Shown here piece after piece: positions 1 to 7,300 of a DNA stretch of 12,403 bases. Where the stretch lies: NCBI GenBank assembly GCA_900552285.1, contig URYV01000034.1, positions 1-12,403 of the forward strand, given 5' to 3'. The translations under genes and the position numbers were made by a program. How positions within the stretch are numbered: the first letter of the stretch is position 1; every line of letters starts with the position of its first letter. The DNA is from an uncultured Oscillospiraceae bacterium. GTDB lineage: Bacteria > Bacillota > Clostridia > Oscillospirales > Acutalibacteraceae. The notes under the pieces were generated by a model. The model searched no databases. It was not told the DNA's origin and saw only the letters and a program-made list of their open reading frames with translations.

Positions 1-9
1 ACACATCAA

Positions 10-52
10 AACAGGTTCAGGCAAAAGCATTCTGCTCACGTCTGAACCTGTT
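10..52 (-). terminator. Rho-independent terminator downstream of the phosphorylase fragment
   Basis: Positions 10-20 and 42-52 form a perfect 11-bp inverted repeat (AACAGGTTCAG / CTGAACCTGTT). The 21-nt loop contains a smaller hairpin (AGCA/TGCT at 26-29 and 33-36). Read on the minus strand, the second arm ends in GTTTTG, a short U-tract. It lies about 64 bp past the stop codon of the minus-strand phosphorylase fragment, where a terminator for that gene would be expected. The U-tract is only four bases long, so efficiency is uncertain. Confidence 0.6.
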
Positions 53-115
53 CTGTTATTTCTTCACTGACTTTCTTTTCAATCTATTTTACAGATAAAA
101 TCTATCCGATATCTT

Positions 116-505
116 TCATATCTGATACCATTTGATCTCATTTGCCTCCATATGTAACCGGAAGCTGCTTCCATCACCTCTGTAAACTACTGTATCCTGT
201 GGTTCGTAAGTGTTGTTGACTACGCAGTATTTTCCATTTTTTACGTAAGCATGTACTTCTACATTGTAGTTGGTTGAATACCAGCAGTGAAGTTCTTCCT
301 CTGCGGATGCTGACCAAAGGACTGCACGATAAAGCACGCGGCTGTTCTTGAAACTGTATGGAAGTCCGCTGATATAAACGCCTCTTCCTTTACCGAAAGT
401 CTTTACAGCCATCTGCACTTCCTGGTCTTTCTGGATTAAGATTTCTGTTTCCGGTAAGACAAAGGCAACCCTGATCAGTGTCGTTTTGCATTCCAGTTTC
501 AGCAA
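116..505 (-). CDS. C-terminal fragment of 1,3-beta-galactosyl-N-acetylhexosamine phosphorylase (GH112), 5'-truncated
   Basis: The translated product matches my recollection of the C-terminal domain of GH112 phosphorylases (lacto-N-biose / galacto-N-biose phosphorylase). These cytoplasmic enzymes split Gal-beta-1,3-HexNAc with phosphate to Gal-1-phosphate and GlcNAc or GalNAc, in mucin and milk glycan use. Recognisable stretches are EVQMAVKTFGKGRGVYISGL, PYSFKNSRVLYRAVLWSA, NYNVEVHAYVKNGKYCVVNN and the end ANEIKWYQI. The family is about 720-750 residues long; only about 115 C-terminal residues are here, without the catalytic TIM barrel. The open frame extends to 505, but homology seems to stop near 450-470, where a plus-strand DUF4300 reading starts. 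The ATG at 505 is therefore not a native start and no upstream RBS is expected to matter. Base composition is lower in GC than the genes after 740. It is a non-functional remnant, or the edge of a foreign sequence joined in assembly. Family assignment comes from memory of the sequences, without a search. Confidence 0.75.
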   Translation of the reverse strand: MLKLECKTTLIRVAFVLPETEILIQKDQEVQMAVKTFGKGRGVYISGLPYSFKNSRVLYRAVLWSASAEEELHCWYSTNYNVEVHAYVKNGKYCVVNNTYEPQDTVVYRGDGSSFRLHMEANEIKWYQI

Positions 506-719
506 AACGGAAAACGAATTGTTTGTGGGTCATACCGGCGTGCTGGTGCCGACAAAGAATCATAAATATCTGTTTATTGAAAAGCTGTCCTTTCAGCTTC
601 CTTATCAGGTAACCCGTTTTGAAAGTAAAGAACAGCTGAATGATTATCTGATGGGAATGTATGACACGGAATGGGGTCAGGATACGGCAAAGCCGTTTAT
701 TATGGAAAATACAAAGCTG
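459..719 (+). pseudogene. DUF4300-family protein, internal to C-terminal fragment fused to prfA
   Basis: Translating the plus strand in the prfA frame gives, from about 459, TKATLISVVLHSSFSK, then ELFVGHTGVLVPT, YLFIEKLSFQLPYQ, LNDYLMG and AKPFIMEN. This is the pattern I associate with the C-terminal half of DUF4300 proteins, which are usually lipoproteins of Bacillota with unknown function and conserved FVGHxGVLVP, FIEKLxFxxPYQ and AKPFIMxN segments. The homology starts upstream of the first possible start codon (TTG 486), so the N-terminal part is cut off at the left. At the right it runs without a stop into release factor 1 near 703-735. Its composition is AT-rich like the phosphorylase fragment and unlike prfA. 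It has no RBS, no signal peptide and no stop codon of its own, so it is a fragment, not a gene. The family name is given from memory. Confidence 0.6.
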
Positions 720-1685
720 ATGAAGGAATACAAAAGGCTGACCCCCATTGTCGATACCTTCCGCGCTCTTAAAAAGGCTCAAAGCGACGAAAACGACGCA
801 AAGGAGCTGCTTGACAGCGGGGACAAAGAGCTTAAAGAGCTTGCCGAGGAGGAGCTTAAAACGGCGAAGGAACAAATCGAGCAGCTGTCGGAGCAGCTTA
901 AAATCCTCCTTCTCCCCACCGACCCAAACGACGACCGCAACGTTATTGTGGAAATCCGCGGCGGAGCGGGAGGGGAAGAGGCGGCGCTTTTTGCGGGAAG
1001 TCTTTTCCGTATGTATTCCATGTATGCCGAAAGCAAGGGCTGGAAAACCGAAATAATAAACGTAAACGAAACCGAGCTTGGAGGATACAAGGAAATCAGC
1101 TTTATGATAAACGGCGAGGGAGCCTATTCCCGCCTTAAATTCGAAAGCGGCGTCCATCGCGTTCAGCGGGTTCCCGAAACCGAGACCCAGGGCCGTATTC
1201 ACACCTCCACCGTCACGGTGGCGGTTCTTCCCGAGGCCGAGGACGTGGAAATCGACATAAACCCCGCCGATCTTCAAATCGACACCTTCCGTTCGTCGGG
1301 TGCCGGCGGACAGCACATAAACAAAACCGAATCGGCCATTCGCATAACCCACCTTCCCACCGGGCTTATCGTGGAATGTCAGGACGAGCGCAGCCAGCAC
1401 AAAAACCGCGAAAAGGCCATGAAGGTTCTGCGTTCCCGCCTTTTTGAGGCAAAGCAGCGGGAGCAGGAAAGCAAAATTGCCAGCGAGCGCCGCTCACAGG
1501 TGGGAACCGGCGACCGCTCGGAGCGCATACGCACCTATAATTATCCTCAAAGCCGCGTTTCCGACCACCGCATAGGACTGACCCTTTATCATCTCGAGCA
1601 GATTTTAAACGGCGACCTCGATCAGGTCATCGACCCGCTCATAACCGCCGACCGAGCCGAAAAGCTCAAGGCGGGAGAGCAGTAA
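486..1685 (+). CDS. prfA: Peptide chain release factor 1, N-terminus replaced by a DUF4300 fragment
   Basis: RF1 reads UAG and UAA in the ribosomal A site and triggers peptidyl-tRNA hydrolysis. In this 399-residue frame the tripeptide stop-codon reader is PET at residues 230-232 (VHRVQRVPETETQGRIHTS), the RF1 type rather than SPF of RF2. The catalytic GGQ loop is at 274-276 (SSGAGGQHINKTESAIRITH). The C-terminal part is complete and ends at TAA 1683-1685. Homology to RF1 begins only around residue 77-80 (KLMKEYKRLTPIVD), which lines up with about residue 37-40 of E. coli RF1. The preceding residues are the DUF4300 piece, and the true RF1 start and first helices are absent. TTG 486 is simply the first start-like codon of the open frame; ATG 720 is the first one inside RF1-like sequence and lacks a good RBS. 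It is the first gene of the operon, 15 bp before plsX. The RF1 identity is certain; the N-terminus is not native. Confidence 0.9.
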   Translation: MHSSFSKTENELFVGHTGVLVPTKNHKYLFIEKLSFQLPYQVTRFESKEQLNDYLMGMYDTEWGQDTAKPFIMENTKLMKEYKRLTPIVDTFRALKKAQSDENDAKELLDSGDKELKELAEEELKTAKEQIEQLSEQLKILLLPTDPNDDRNVIVEIRGGAGGEEAALFAGSLFRMYSMYAESKGWKTEIINVNETELGGYKEISFMINGEGAYSRLKFESGVHRVQRVPETETQGRIHTSTVTVAVLPEAEDVEIDINPADLQIDTFRSSGAGGQHINKTESAIRITHLPTGLIVECQDERSQHKNREKAMKVLRSRLFEAKQREQESKIASERRSQVGTGDRSERIRTYNYPQSRVSDHRIGLTLYHLEQILNGDLDQVIDPLITADRAEKLKAGEQ

Positions 1686-1700
1686 GAAAGGAAGAAATTT

Positions 1701-2723
1701 ATGCCCAACAAAATTATCGTTGACGCCTTCGGAGGGGACAACGCCCCTCTCGCCGCCCTCAAGGGAGCCGCCCTTGCCGTTAAGGAATACGGCGTCGGCA
1801 TAATCCTTTGCGGAAACGAGGCCGAAATTCATCGGGTCGCCATTCAAAACGACATTTCCCTTGTGGGAATGGAGATACTTAACGCTTCGCGGGTGTTTGA
1901 TATGCACGCCGAGCCCACCTCGGTGCTCAAAGAAAATTCCGACACCTCCCTTGCCGTGGGACTTCGCGCCCTTGCCGAGGGAAAGGGCGACGCCTTTGTG
2001 TCGGCGGGAAGCACCGGCGCCATAGCCGTCGGAGGCACCTTTATAACCAAACGCATCAAGGGCGTAAAGCGCCCGGCAATCGCCACCATGATGCCGACGC
2101 CAAAATCGAGATTTCTTCTTGTGGACGCGGGCGCAAATGCCGACTGCCGCCCCGAAATGCTGCTTTCCTTCGGAGTCATGGGCTCAAAATACATGGAGCT
2201 TTCCATGGGAGTGAAAAACCCCCGGGTGGGACTTCTCAACAACGGAACCGAGGACACGAAGGGCGACAAGCTCCGTGTGGAGACCTATAAGCTGCTTAAG
2301 GAGTCCGGGCTTAATTTTGTGGGAAACATCGAGGCGAGAGACGTCATGGCCGACAAATGCGACGTGCTCGTCACCGACGGCTTTTCGGGCAACATCGTGC
2401 TCAAAATGTCGGAGGGTGTGGCGCTTTCCTTCTACGGCCTCATAAAACAGGCCTTTGTCAAGGGAACCCTTTCAAAGCTTGCGGCGCTTATGGTCAAGAA
2501 AAATCTTAAAAGCATGAAAAAGCTTATGGACTATTCCGAAGTCGGGGGAGCGCCTCTTCTCGGTCTGAAAAAACCGGTCATAAAGGCTCACGGCAGTTCC
2601 AACGAGCGCGCCTTTAAAAACGCAATAAGACAGGCAAACGCCTTTGCCTCCTCGGGCGCCGTGGCCGCCATTTCGGAATTTTATCAAAACAGGAAGGCTG
2701 ATGACGGCGATGAAAACGCTTGA
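1701..2723 (+). CDS. plsX: Phosphate acyltransferase PlsX
   Basis: PlsX converts acyl-ACP and phosphate into acyl-phosphate, the donor that PlsY uses to acylate glycerol-3-phosphate in phospholipid synthesis. It is a peripheral membrane enzyme. The 340-residue length is normal. The start carries the family's N-terminal signature as IIVDAFGGDNAP (DAMGGDNAP in most members), followed by KGAALAVKEYG. The middle has SAGSTGAIAVGGTFITKRIK and KRPAIATMMPT, then LLVDAGANADCRPEMLLSFG, and DVLVTDGFSGNIVLKMSEG in the C-terminal half. ATG 1701 is preceded by AAAGGAAG at 1687-1694, a good RBS 6 nt away, and lies 15 bp after the prfA stop. The gene ends inside the start of rnc. The expected neighbour acpP, often between plsX and rnc in Bacillota, is missing here, and there is no rpmF upstream either. 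Confidence 0.95.
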   Translation: MPNKIIVDAFGGDNAPLAALKGAALAVKEYGVGIILCGNEAEIHRVAIQNDISLVGMEILNASRVFDMHAEPTSVLKENSDTSLAVGLRALAEGKGDAFVSAGSTGAIAVGGTFITKRIKGVKRPAIATMMPTPKSRFLLVDAGANADCRPEMLLSFGVMGSKYMELSMGVKNPRVGLLNNGTEDTKGDKLRVETYKLLKESGLNFVGNIEARDVMADKCDVLVTDGFSGNIVLKMSEGVALSFYGLIKQAFVKGTLSKLAALMVKKNLKSMKKLMDYSEVGGAPLLGLKKPVIKAHGSSNERAFKNAIRQANAFASSGAVAAISEFYQNRKADDGDENA

Positions 2724-3390
2724 ACAGAAAATAAACTATACATTCAAGGACAAAAAGCTGCTTGAAAACGCCCTGACCCATTCGTCCTATGCCCACGAGA
2801 CCCGACACCCCGAAATGTGCAACGAACGGCTTGAATTTCTCGGGGATTCGGTGCTTTCGGTGGTGGTTTCGGACTTTCTTTACAAGTCCTTTCCAAAGCT
2901 CCCGGAAGGAAAGCTGACGAGAATCCGAGCCTCGGCGGTTTGTGAAAAGGCGTTGTCCGAGTTTTCGAGGAAGCTGGGACTCGGCGAACATCTGCTGCTT
3001 TCCCACGGGGAGGAGCGCACCGGCGGACGCGACCGCTCGAGCATTATTGCCGACGCCTTCGAGGCGCTTATCGCCGCAATCTATCTCGACGGCGGAATGG
3101 AGCCTGCGAGAGAATTTGTGCTTTCCTTTGTGGTGCCCTCTCTCGACAAGCATCTCGGCGCCGTGGAGAAGGATTTCAAGACCCATTTGCAGGAGGTCAT
3201 TCAGCATAATCCCGAGGACAAGCTCATATATACTCTTGTGGGCGAACAGGGTCCCGACCACGACAAGCGGTTCACGGTCGAGGTCAGAATAAATTCCAAT
3301 CTTGTGGGAACCGGCACGGGCCACAGCAAAAAGGACGCCGAACAGGCCGCCGCCGAACAGGCCTTAAAGCTCATGGGCATTATAAAATGA
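2701..3390 (+). CDS. rnc: Ribonuclease III
   Basis: RNase III is the dimeric, Mg-dependent endonuclease that cuts double-stranded RNA, processing rRNA precursors and many mRNAs. From ATG 2701 the protein is 229 residues, the usual size. The start (MTAMKTLEQKINYTFKDKKL) is family-like. The nuclease signature ERLEFLGDSVL follows around residues 42-52, and the second acidic cluster is in DAFEALIAAIYLDGG. A double-stranded RNA-binding domain occupies about the last 70 residues (FKTHLQEVIQ to EQALKLMGIIK). I chose 2701 over the longer frame from 2644 because the extra 19 residues do not look like RNase III and AGGAAGG at 2691-2697 sits just upstream. ATG 2710 is a close alternative. Either start overlaps the plsX end (23 or 14 nt), so translation is probably coupled. 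The stop shares ATGA (3387-3390) with the next gene. Confidence 0.94.
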   Translation: MTAMKTLEQKINYTFKDKKLLENALTHSSYAHETRHPEMCNERLEFLGDSVLSVVVSDFLYKSFPKLPEGKLTRIRASAVCEKALSEFSRKLGLGEHLLLSHGEERTGGRDRSSIIADAFEALIAAIYLDGGMEPAREFVLSFVVPSLDKHLGAVEKDFKTHLQEVIQHNPEDKLIYTLVGEQGPDHDKRFTVEVRINSNLVGTGTGHSKKDAEQAAAEQALKLMGIIK

Positions 3391-4391
3391 GCGCAAACAT
3401 CTCGATTTTCGTGCCCCATTCGGGCTGTCCCCACAAATGCAGCTTTTGCGATCAAAACGCCATAACGGGAAAGCACAGTCTGCCCTCGGCCGCCGATGTG
3501 ACGGCTACCGTCGAAAAGGGGCTTGAGTATATAAATGACCCGAAGTCAACCGAAATTGCCTTTTTCGGAGGCAGCTTCACCGCCATAGACAGGGCATACA
3601 TGACCGAGCTGCTTGACGCGGCCTTTCCCTTTGTAAAAAGCGGAAGGGTGAAGGGGATAAGGGTGTCCACCCGCCCCGACGCCATAGATGACGAAATTCT
3701 CGATGCTTTGGAGAGCCGCGGCGTTTGCGCCGTCGAGCTCGGAGCCCAAAGTATGGATAATGACGTTCTCGAAAAAAACCTGAGAGGGCACACGGCCGAG
3801 CAGGTCGAAAGCGCGGCGGAGCTGATAAAATCCCGCGGCTTTGAGTTGGGGCTTCAGATGATGACCGGGCTTTACGCAAGTAACAGGGAAAAGGACATAA
3901 AAACGGCGCAAAGGCTTGCCTTTCTTTGTCCCGACACGGTCAGAATCTACCCCGCAGTCACCCTTGAAAACACCCTGCTTTGCCGTCTTTACAAATCGGG
4001 GAAATATTCTCCCCCCTCCCTTGACGAAACGGTGTCTTTATGCGCCGAGCTGCTTGAATTTTTCGAGCACAGGGGCATTAAAGTCATAAAGCTTGGTCTT
4101 CACGCCTCAAAAGAGGTGGAAAGCTCCTATGCCGCGGGGCCTTATCACCCCGCCTTCAGGGAGCTTTGCGAGGGCAAAATATATCTTAAAAAGGCCGTTG
4201 CCGCCCTCGGAGGGCAAAAGGGGGATTTCACCCTTTATGTGGCAAAAAGCGAAATTTCAAAAATGACGGGGCAGTCCAAATGCAATTTAAAGGAACTTGA
4301 AAATCTGGGCTGCCGATGTAAAATAAAGCCCCGCGACGGCCTTGAAAAATTTCGGGTCATTGCGGAAAAGGAGTTGACGGATTGTTTTTAA
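3387..4391 (+). CDS. Elp3-like radical SAM protein of unknown substrate
   Basis: This is a 334-residue radical SAM enzyme. The 4Fe-4S binding motif CX3CX2C is at C14, C18 and C21 (GCPHKCSFCDQ), and FFGGSFTAID follows as the usual GGE-like SAM-binding strand. RVSTRPDAIDDEILDAL and VELGAQSMDNDVL are typical of the Elp3/YhcC branch of the superfamily. Unlike Elp3 there is no C-terminal acetyltransferase domain: the roughly 100 residues after the barrel (from about 235) form a short tail with two or three scattered cysteines (SKCNLKELENLGCRCKIK). It starts on an ATGA overlap with rnc, without a strong RBS, so translation is likely coupled. It overlaps smc by 10 nt. Related radical SAM genes sit between rnc and smc in other clostridia, to my knowledge without a proven role. 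RNA modification would fit the family and the neighbours, but that is inference. Confidence 0.85.
   Translation: MSANISIFVPHSGCPHKCSFCDQNAITGKHSLPSAADVTATVEKGLEYINDPKSTEIAFFGGSFTAIDRAYMTELLDAAFPFVKSGRVKGIRVSTRPDAIDDEILDALESRGVCAVELGAQSMDNDVLEKNLRGHTAEQVESAAELIKSRGFELGLQMMTGLYASNREKDIKTAQRLAFLCPDTVRIYPAVTLENTLLCRLYKSGKYSPPSLDETVSLCAELLEFFEHRGIKVIKLGLHASKEVESSYAAGPYHPAFRELCEGKIYLKKAVAALGGQKGDFTLYVAKSEISKMTGQSKCNLKELENLGCRCKIKPRDGLEKFRVIAEKELTDCF
4366..4373 (+). promoter_or_regulatory. Ribosome binding site that fixes the TTG start of smc
   Basis: AAAAGGAG lies inside the end of the radical SAM gene and ends 8 nt before TTG 4382. No ATG or GTG occurs at a position that would give the conserved SMC N-terminus (F-L-K-S-L-E-x-x-G-F-K-S-F). 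The spaced Shine-Dalgarno site together with family conservation therefore supports TTG as the real initiation codon. Confidence 0.7.
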
Positions 4392-7300
4392 AATCTTTGG
4401 AAGCACAGGGCTTTAAGTCCTTTCCCGACAAAACAACTCTCAAATTCGAAAAAGGAATAACCGGAGTCGTCGGCCCCAACGGCAGCGGAAAAAGCAACAT
4501 TTCCGACGCCATACGCTGGGTGCTGGGCGAGCAGTCGAACAAACAGCTCAGAGGAGAAAGATCCGAGGACGTGGTTTTTAACGGCACCGCCTCCCGCCGC
4601 CCTCAGGGCATGGCGCAGGTCACCCTCTGTCTTGACAACACCGACCGCGCCTTAAACTGCGACAGCGACGAGGTCTTTATAACCCGCCGTTATTATCGCT
4701 CGGGAGAGAGCGAATACAGAATAAACCATGCCGCCGTCCGCCTTAAGGACATCAACGAGCTTTTTATGGACACGGGACTCGGGCGGGACGGCTATTCCAT
4801 GATCGGGCAGGGAAAAATCAGCGACATTGTCTCGAAAAAATCCGACGACCGACGGGAAATGTTTGAAGAGGCGGCGGGAATTTCCCGTTTCCGCTATCGG
4901 AAAACCGAGGCCGAACGCAAGCTGTCGGCCACCGAGGACAACCTTGTACGCCTCCGCGACATCATGCAGGAGCTGACCCTTCGAGTGGGGCCTCTCGAGC
5001 AGCAATGCAAAAAGGCCAAACAGTTTCTCGAGCTTTCGGGAGAGTGCAAGGAGCTTGAGGTGGGGCTTTGGCTCATAAACCTTGAAAAAATCAAGGACAG
5101 CCTGCGAAATCAAACCAGAAAAATCGACATTGCCCGCGCCGACTATGAAAAGGCGAGGGACCGCATAGACGACATAATCGACCTGCTTGACTCCTCCGGC
5201 TCCAAAACTCGTCTTTTAACCGTTCAGATGGACGCCTTGCGCCGCAGCGTTTCCGAAAGCGAGGAGGCCGCCGCCCGAATTGAGGGTCAAATTGCCGTCT
5301 GCCAAAACAACATTTTCCACAACACCGAAAACATAAACCGCCTTCGGGACGAACTTTCGACCGATGTGCGGGACGCCGCCCTCGACAGCGAGCTTGCCGA
5401 AAAGACCGCCGAGCTTGAAAACAAGGAGCGGCAGATAAAGGAAGGCCGTCTTTCTCTCGAAAACTCCGCCGCAAAGCTTGAGGAGCTGCTTAAAAGTCTC
5501 GGGCAGAGCGAGCAAAAGCTCGAGTCGGTTCGTTCTCAAATCGCCGTGCTGGGACAAAGCATATCCGAAACAAGCATTAAAAGCGTGACAGCCATGTCCT
5601 CTCTTTCGGAAATCGAAAATCGGGGCAGCGCCCTCGAGGACGGGCTTTCGGAACGGCAGGCGCTTATTTCCGAGGCCGAAGCCGAGAAAAAGGCGCTGGG
5701 CTGCGACCTTGAAAACTGCGACGCCAAAATAAGCGAGTGCGAAAACGCCGAAAAGGGCGCCGAAATGCTGATAAATTCGGCCCGATCAAAGCTTGACGGC
5801 ATTTCCGACGAAATACAAAAGCTCACCCTCGACGAGGGAGAAATGCTGCGCCGCGCAAAAATTCTTTCCGACATGGAGCGGTCGCTCGACGGCTTTAACA
5901 ACACCGTCAAAACGGTCATGCGCGAGGCCGAAAAGGGTCACATTTCCGGCATAAAGGGTCCGGTTTCGCGGCTTGTTTCGGTGGATGAAAAATATTCCGT
6001 CGCGGTGGAAACGGCGCTCGGCGGTGCGCTTCAAAATATCGTCACCGAACGGGAAGCCGACGCAAAGCGCGCCATTTCCTTTTTAAAACAAAACCGCATG
6101 GGCAGAGCCACATTTCTGCCTCTTGACAACATAAAGGGAAGAAAGCTTTCGGCTCCGGGCATAGACTCCTACCCGGGATTTTTGGGAGCGGCCGACAGTC
6201 TTGTTTCCTTTGCGCCCGAATACAGGGAAATTTTTTCCTATCTTCTCGGAGGCATAGGCATTGCGGAGGATCTTGACAGCGCCGCCGCCATTGCCAAAAA
6301 ATACGGGCACAAATTCCGCATAGTCACCCTCGACGGACAGGTCATGAACGCGGGCGGTTCGCTGACCGGCGGTTCCTTCAGCCGTTCGGCGGGGCTGCTT
6401 TCCCGTTCCTCCGAAATCGAAAAGCTTAAAACCAAAGCGGCCGAAATTCACAAAAAGCTCGCCGAAAAGGCCGAGCAAAAGCAAAAACTTTCGGCCGAGC
6501 TGTCGTCACGGCTCGCCGCTCTTGAAGGGGCAAAGGCCGAAAAAGCCACCGCAAACGAGGACAAAATCCGCGTTCTTTCCGAGCTTAAGCGGGTTGAGCA
6601 AAATCTTCAAAGCGAAAAGGCCGCCCTCGAGCGGCTCAAATCCGAACAGCTTTCATCCAAAAGCCGCATAGCCGAGCTGAAAAAGTCGGCCGGCGACGCC
6701 GACGAGGCGATAAAATCTCTCAAGGCCGAGCTTGAAGAAAAGCAATCCGAGCTTGACATTCTTGAAAAGGACTCGGAAGAGCTTTCAAAGCGGCGGGAAA
6801 AGCTGCTCATGGACAATTCGGCCGTTCGGGTGACCGTTCTTTCCCTTGAAAACGAGGCTGAAACGGTCAAAATGAGTATCGAATCGGTCAAGGCGAGAAA
6901 AAACGACGCCGCAAACGCCAAAACCGCCACCGAAAACCGCATTGCCGAGCTTTTGAAGGCAAACGAGGAGGAAAATCTCCAAGCCGAAAAGCTTCGTTCC
7001 GACATTGCCGAGCTGCGGGACAAGGCTGCGTCGGCAAAGGAGCGCACCGAGCAAAAGCTTAAGGAACGCACCGAGCTTGAGGCCGAAATTTCAAAGCTCA
7101 CCGCCGAAGAAAGAGACCTTTCGGCGCAAAAGGAACGGCTTTCAAGCGAGGTCACAAGGCTCACCGAGCGGCGGGACAACATGCAAAAGGAGCAGGAGAC
7201 GGTGGTTTCCAAGCTCTTTGACAAATATGAGCTGACGGTCAGCGCCGCCGAGGCGCTCGGCATTGAAATAGCCGACATTCCCGCCGCCGACAAACGTCTG

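Noticed and set aside
390..1400. Long minus-strand open frame of 336 codons opposite prfA
   Set aside because: It is a mirror of the GC-rich prfA coding strand; the plus-strand frame has clear RF1 motifs (PET, GGQ) and this product has no recognisable domain.
2644..2700. N-terminal extension of RNase III by 19 residues
   Set aside because: The extra residues (Pro/Arg-rich) are the plsX end read in another frame. RNase III homology starts just after ATG 2701/2710, which has a Shine-Dalgarno site upstream.
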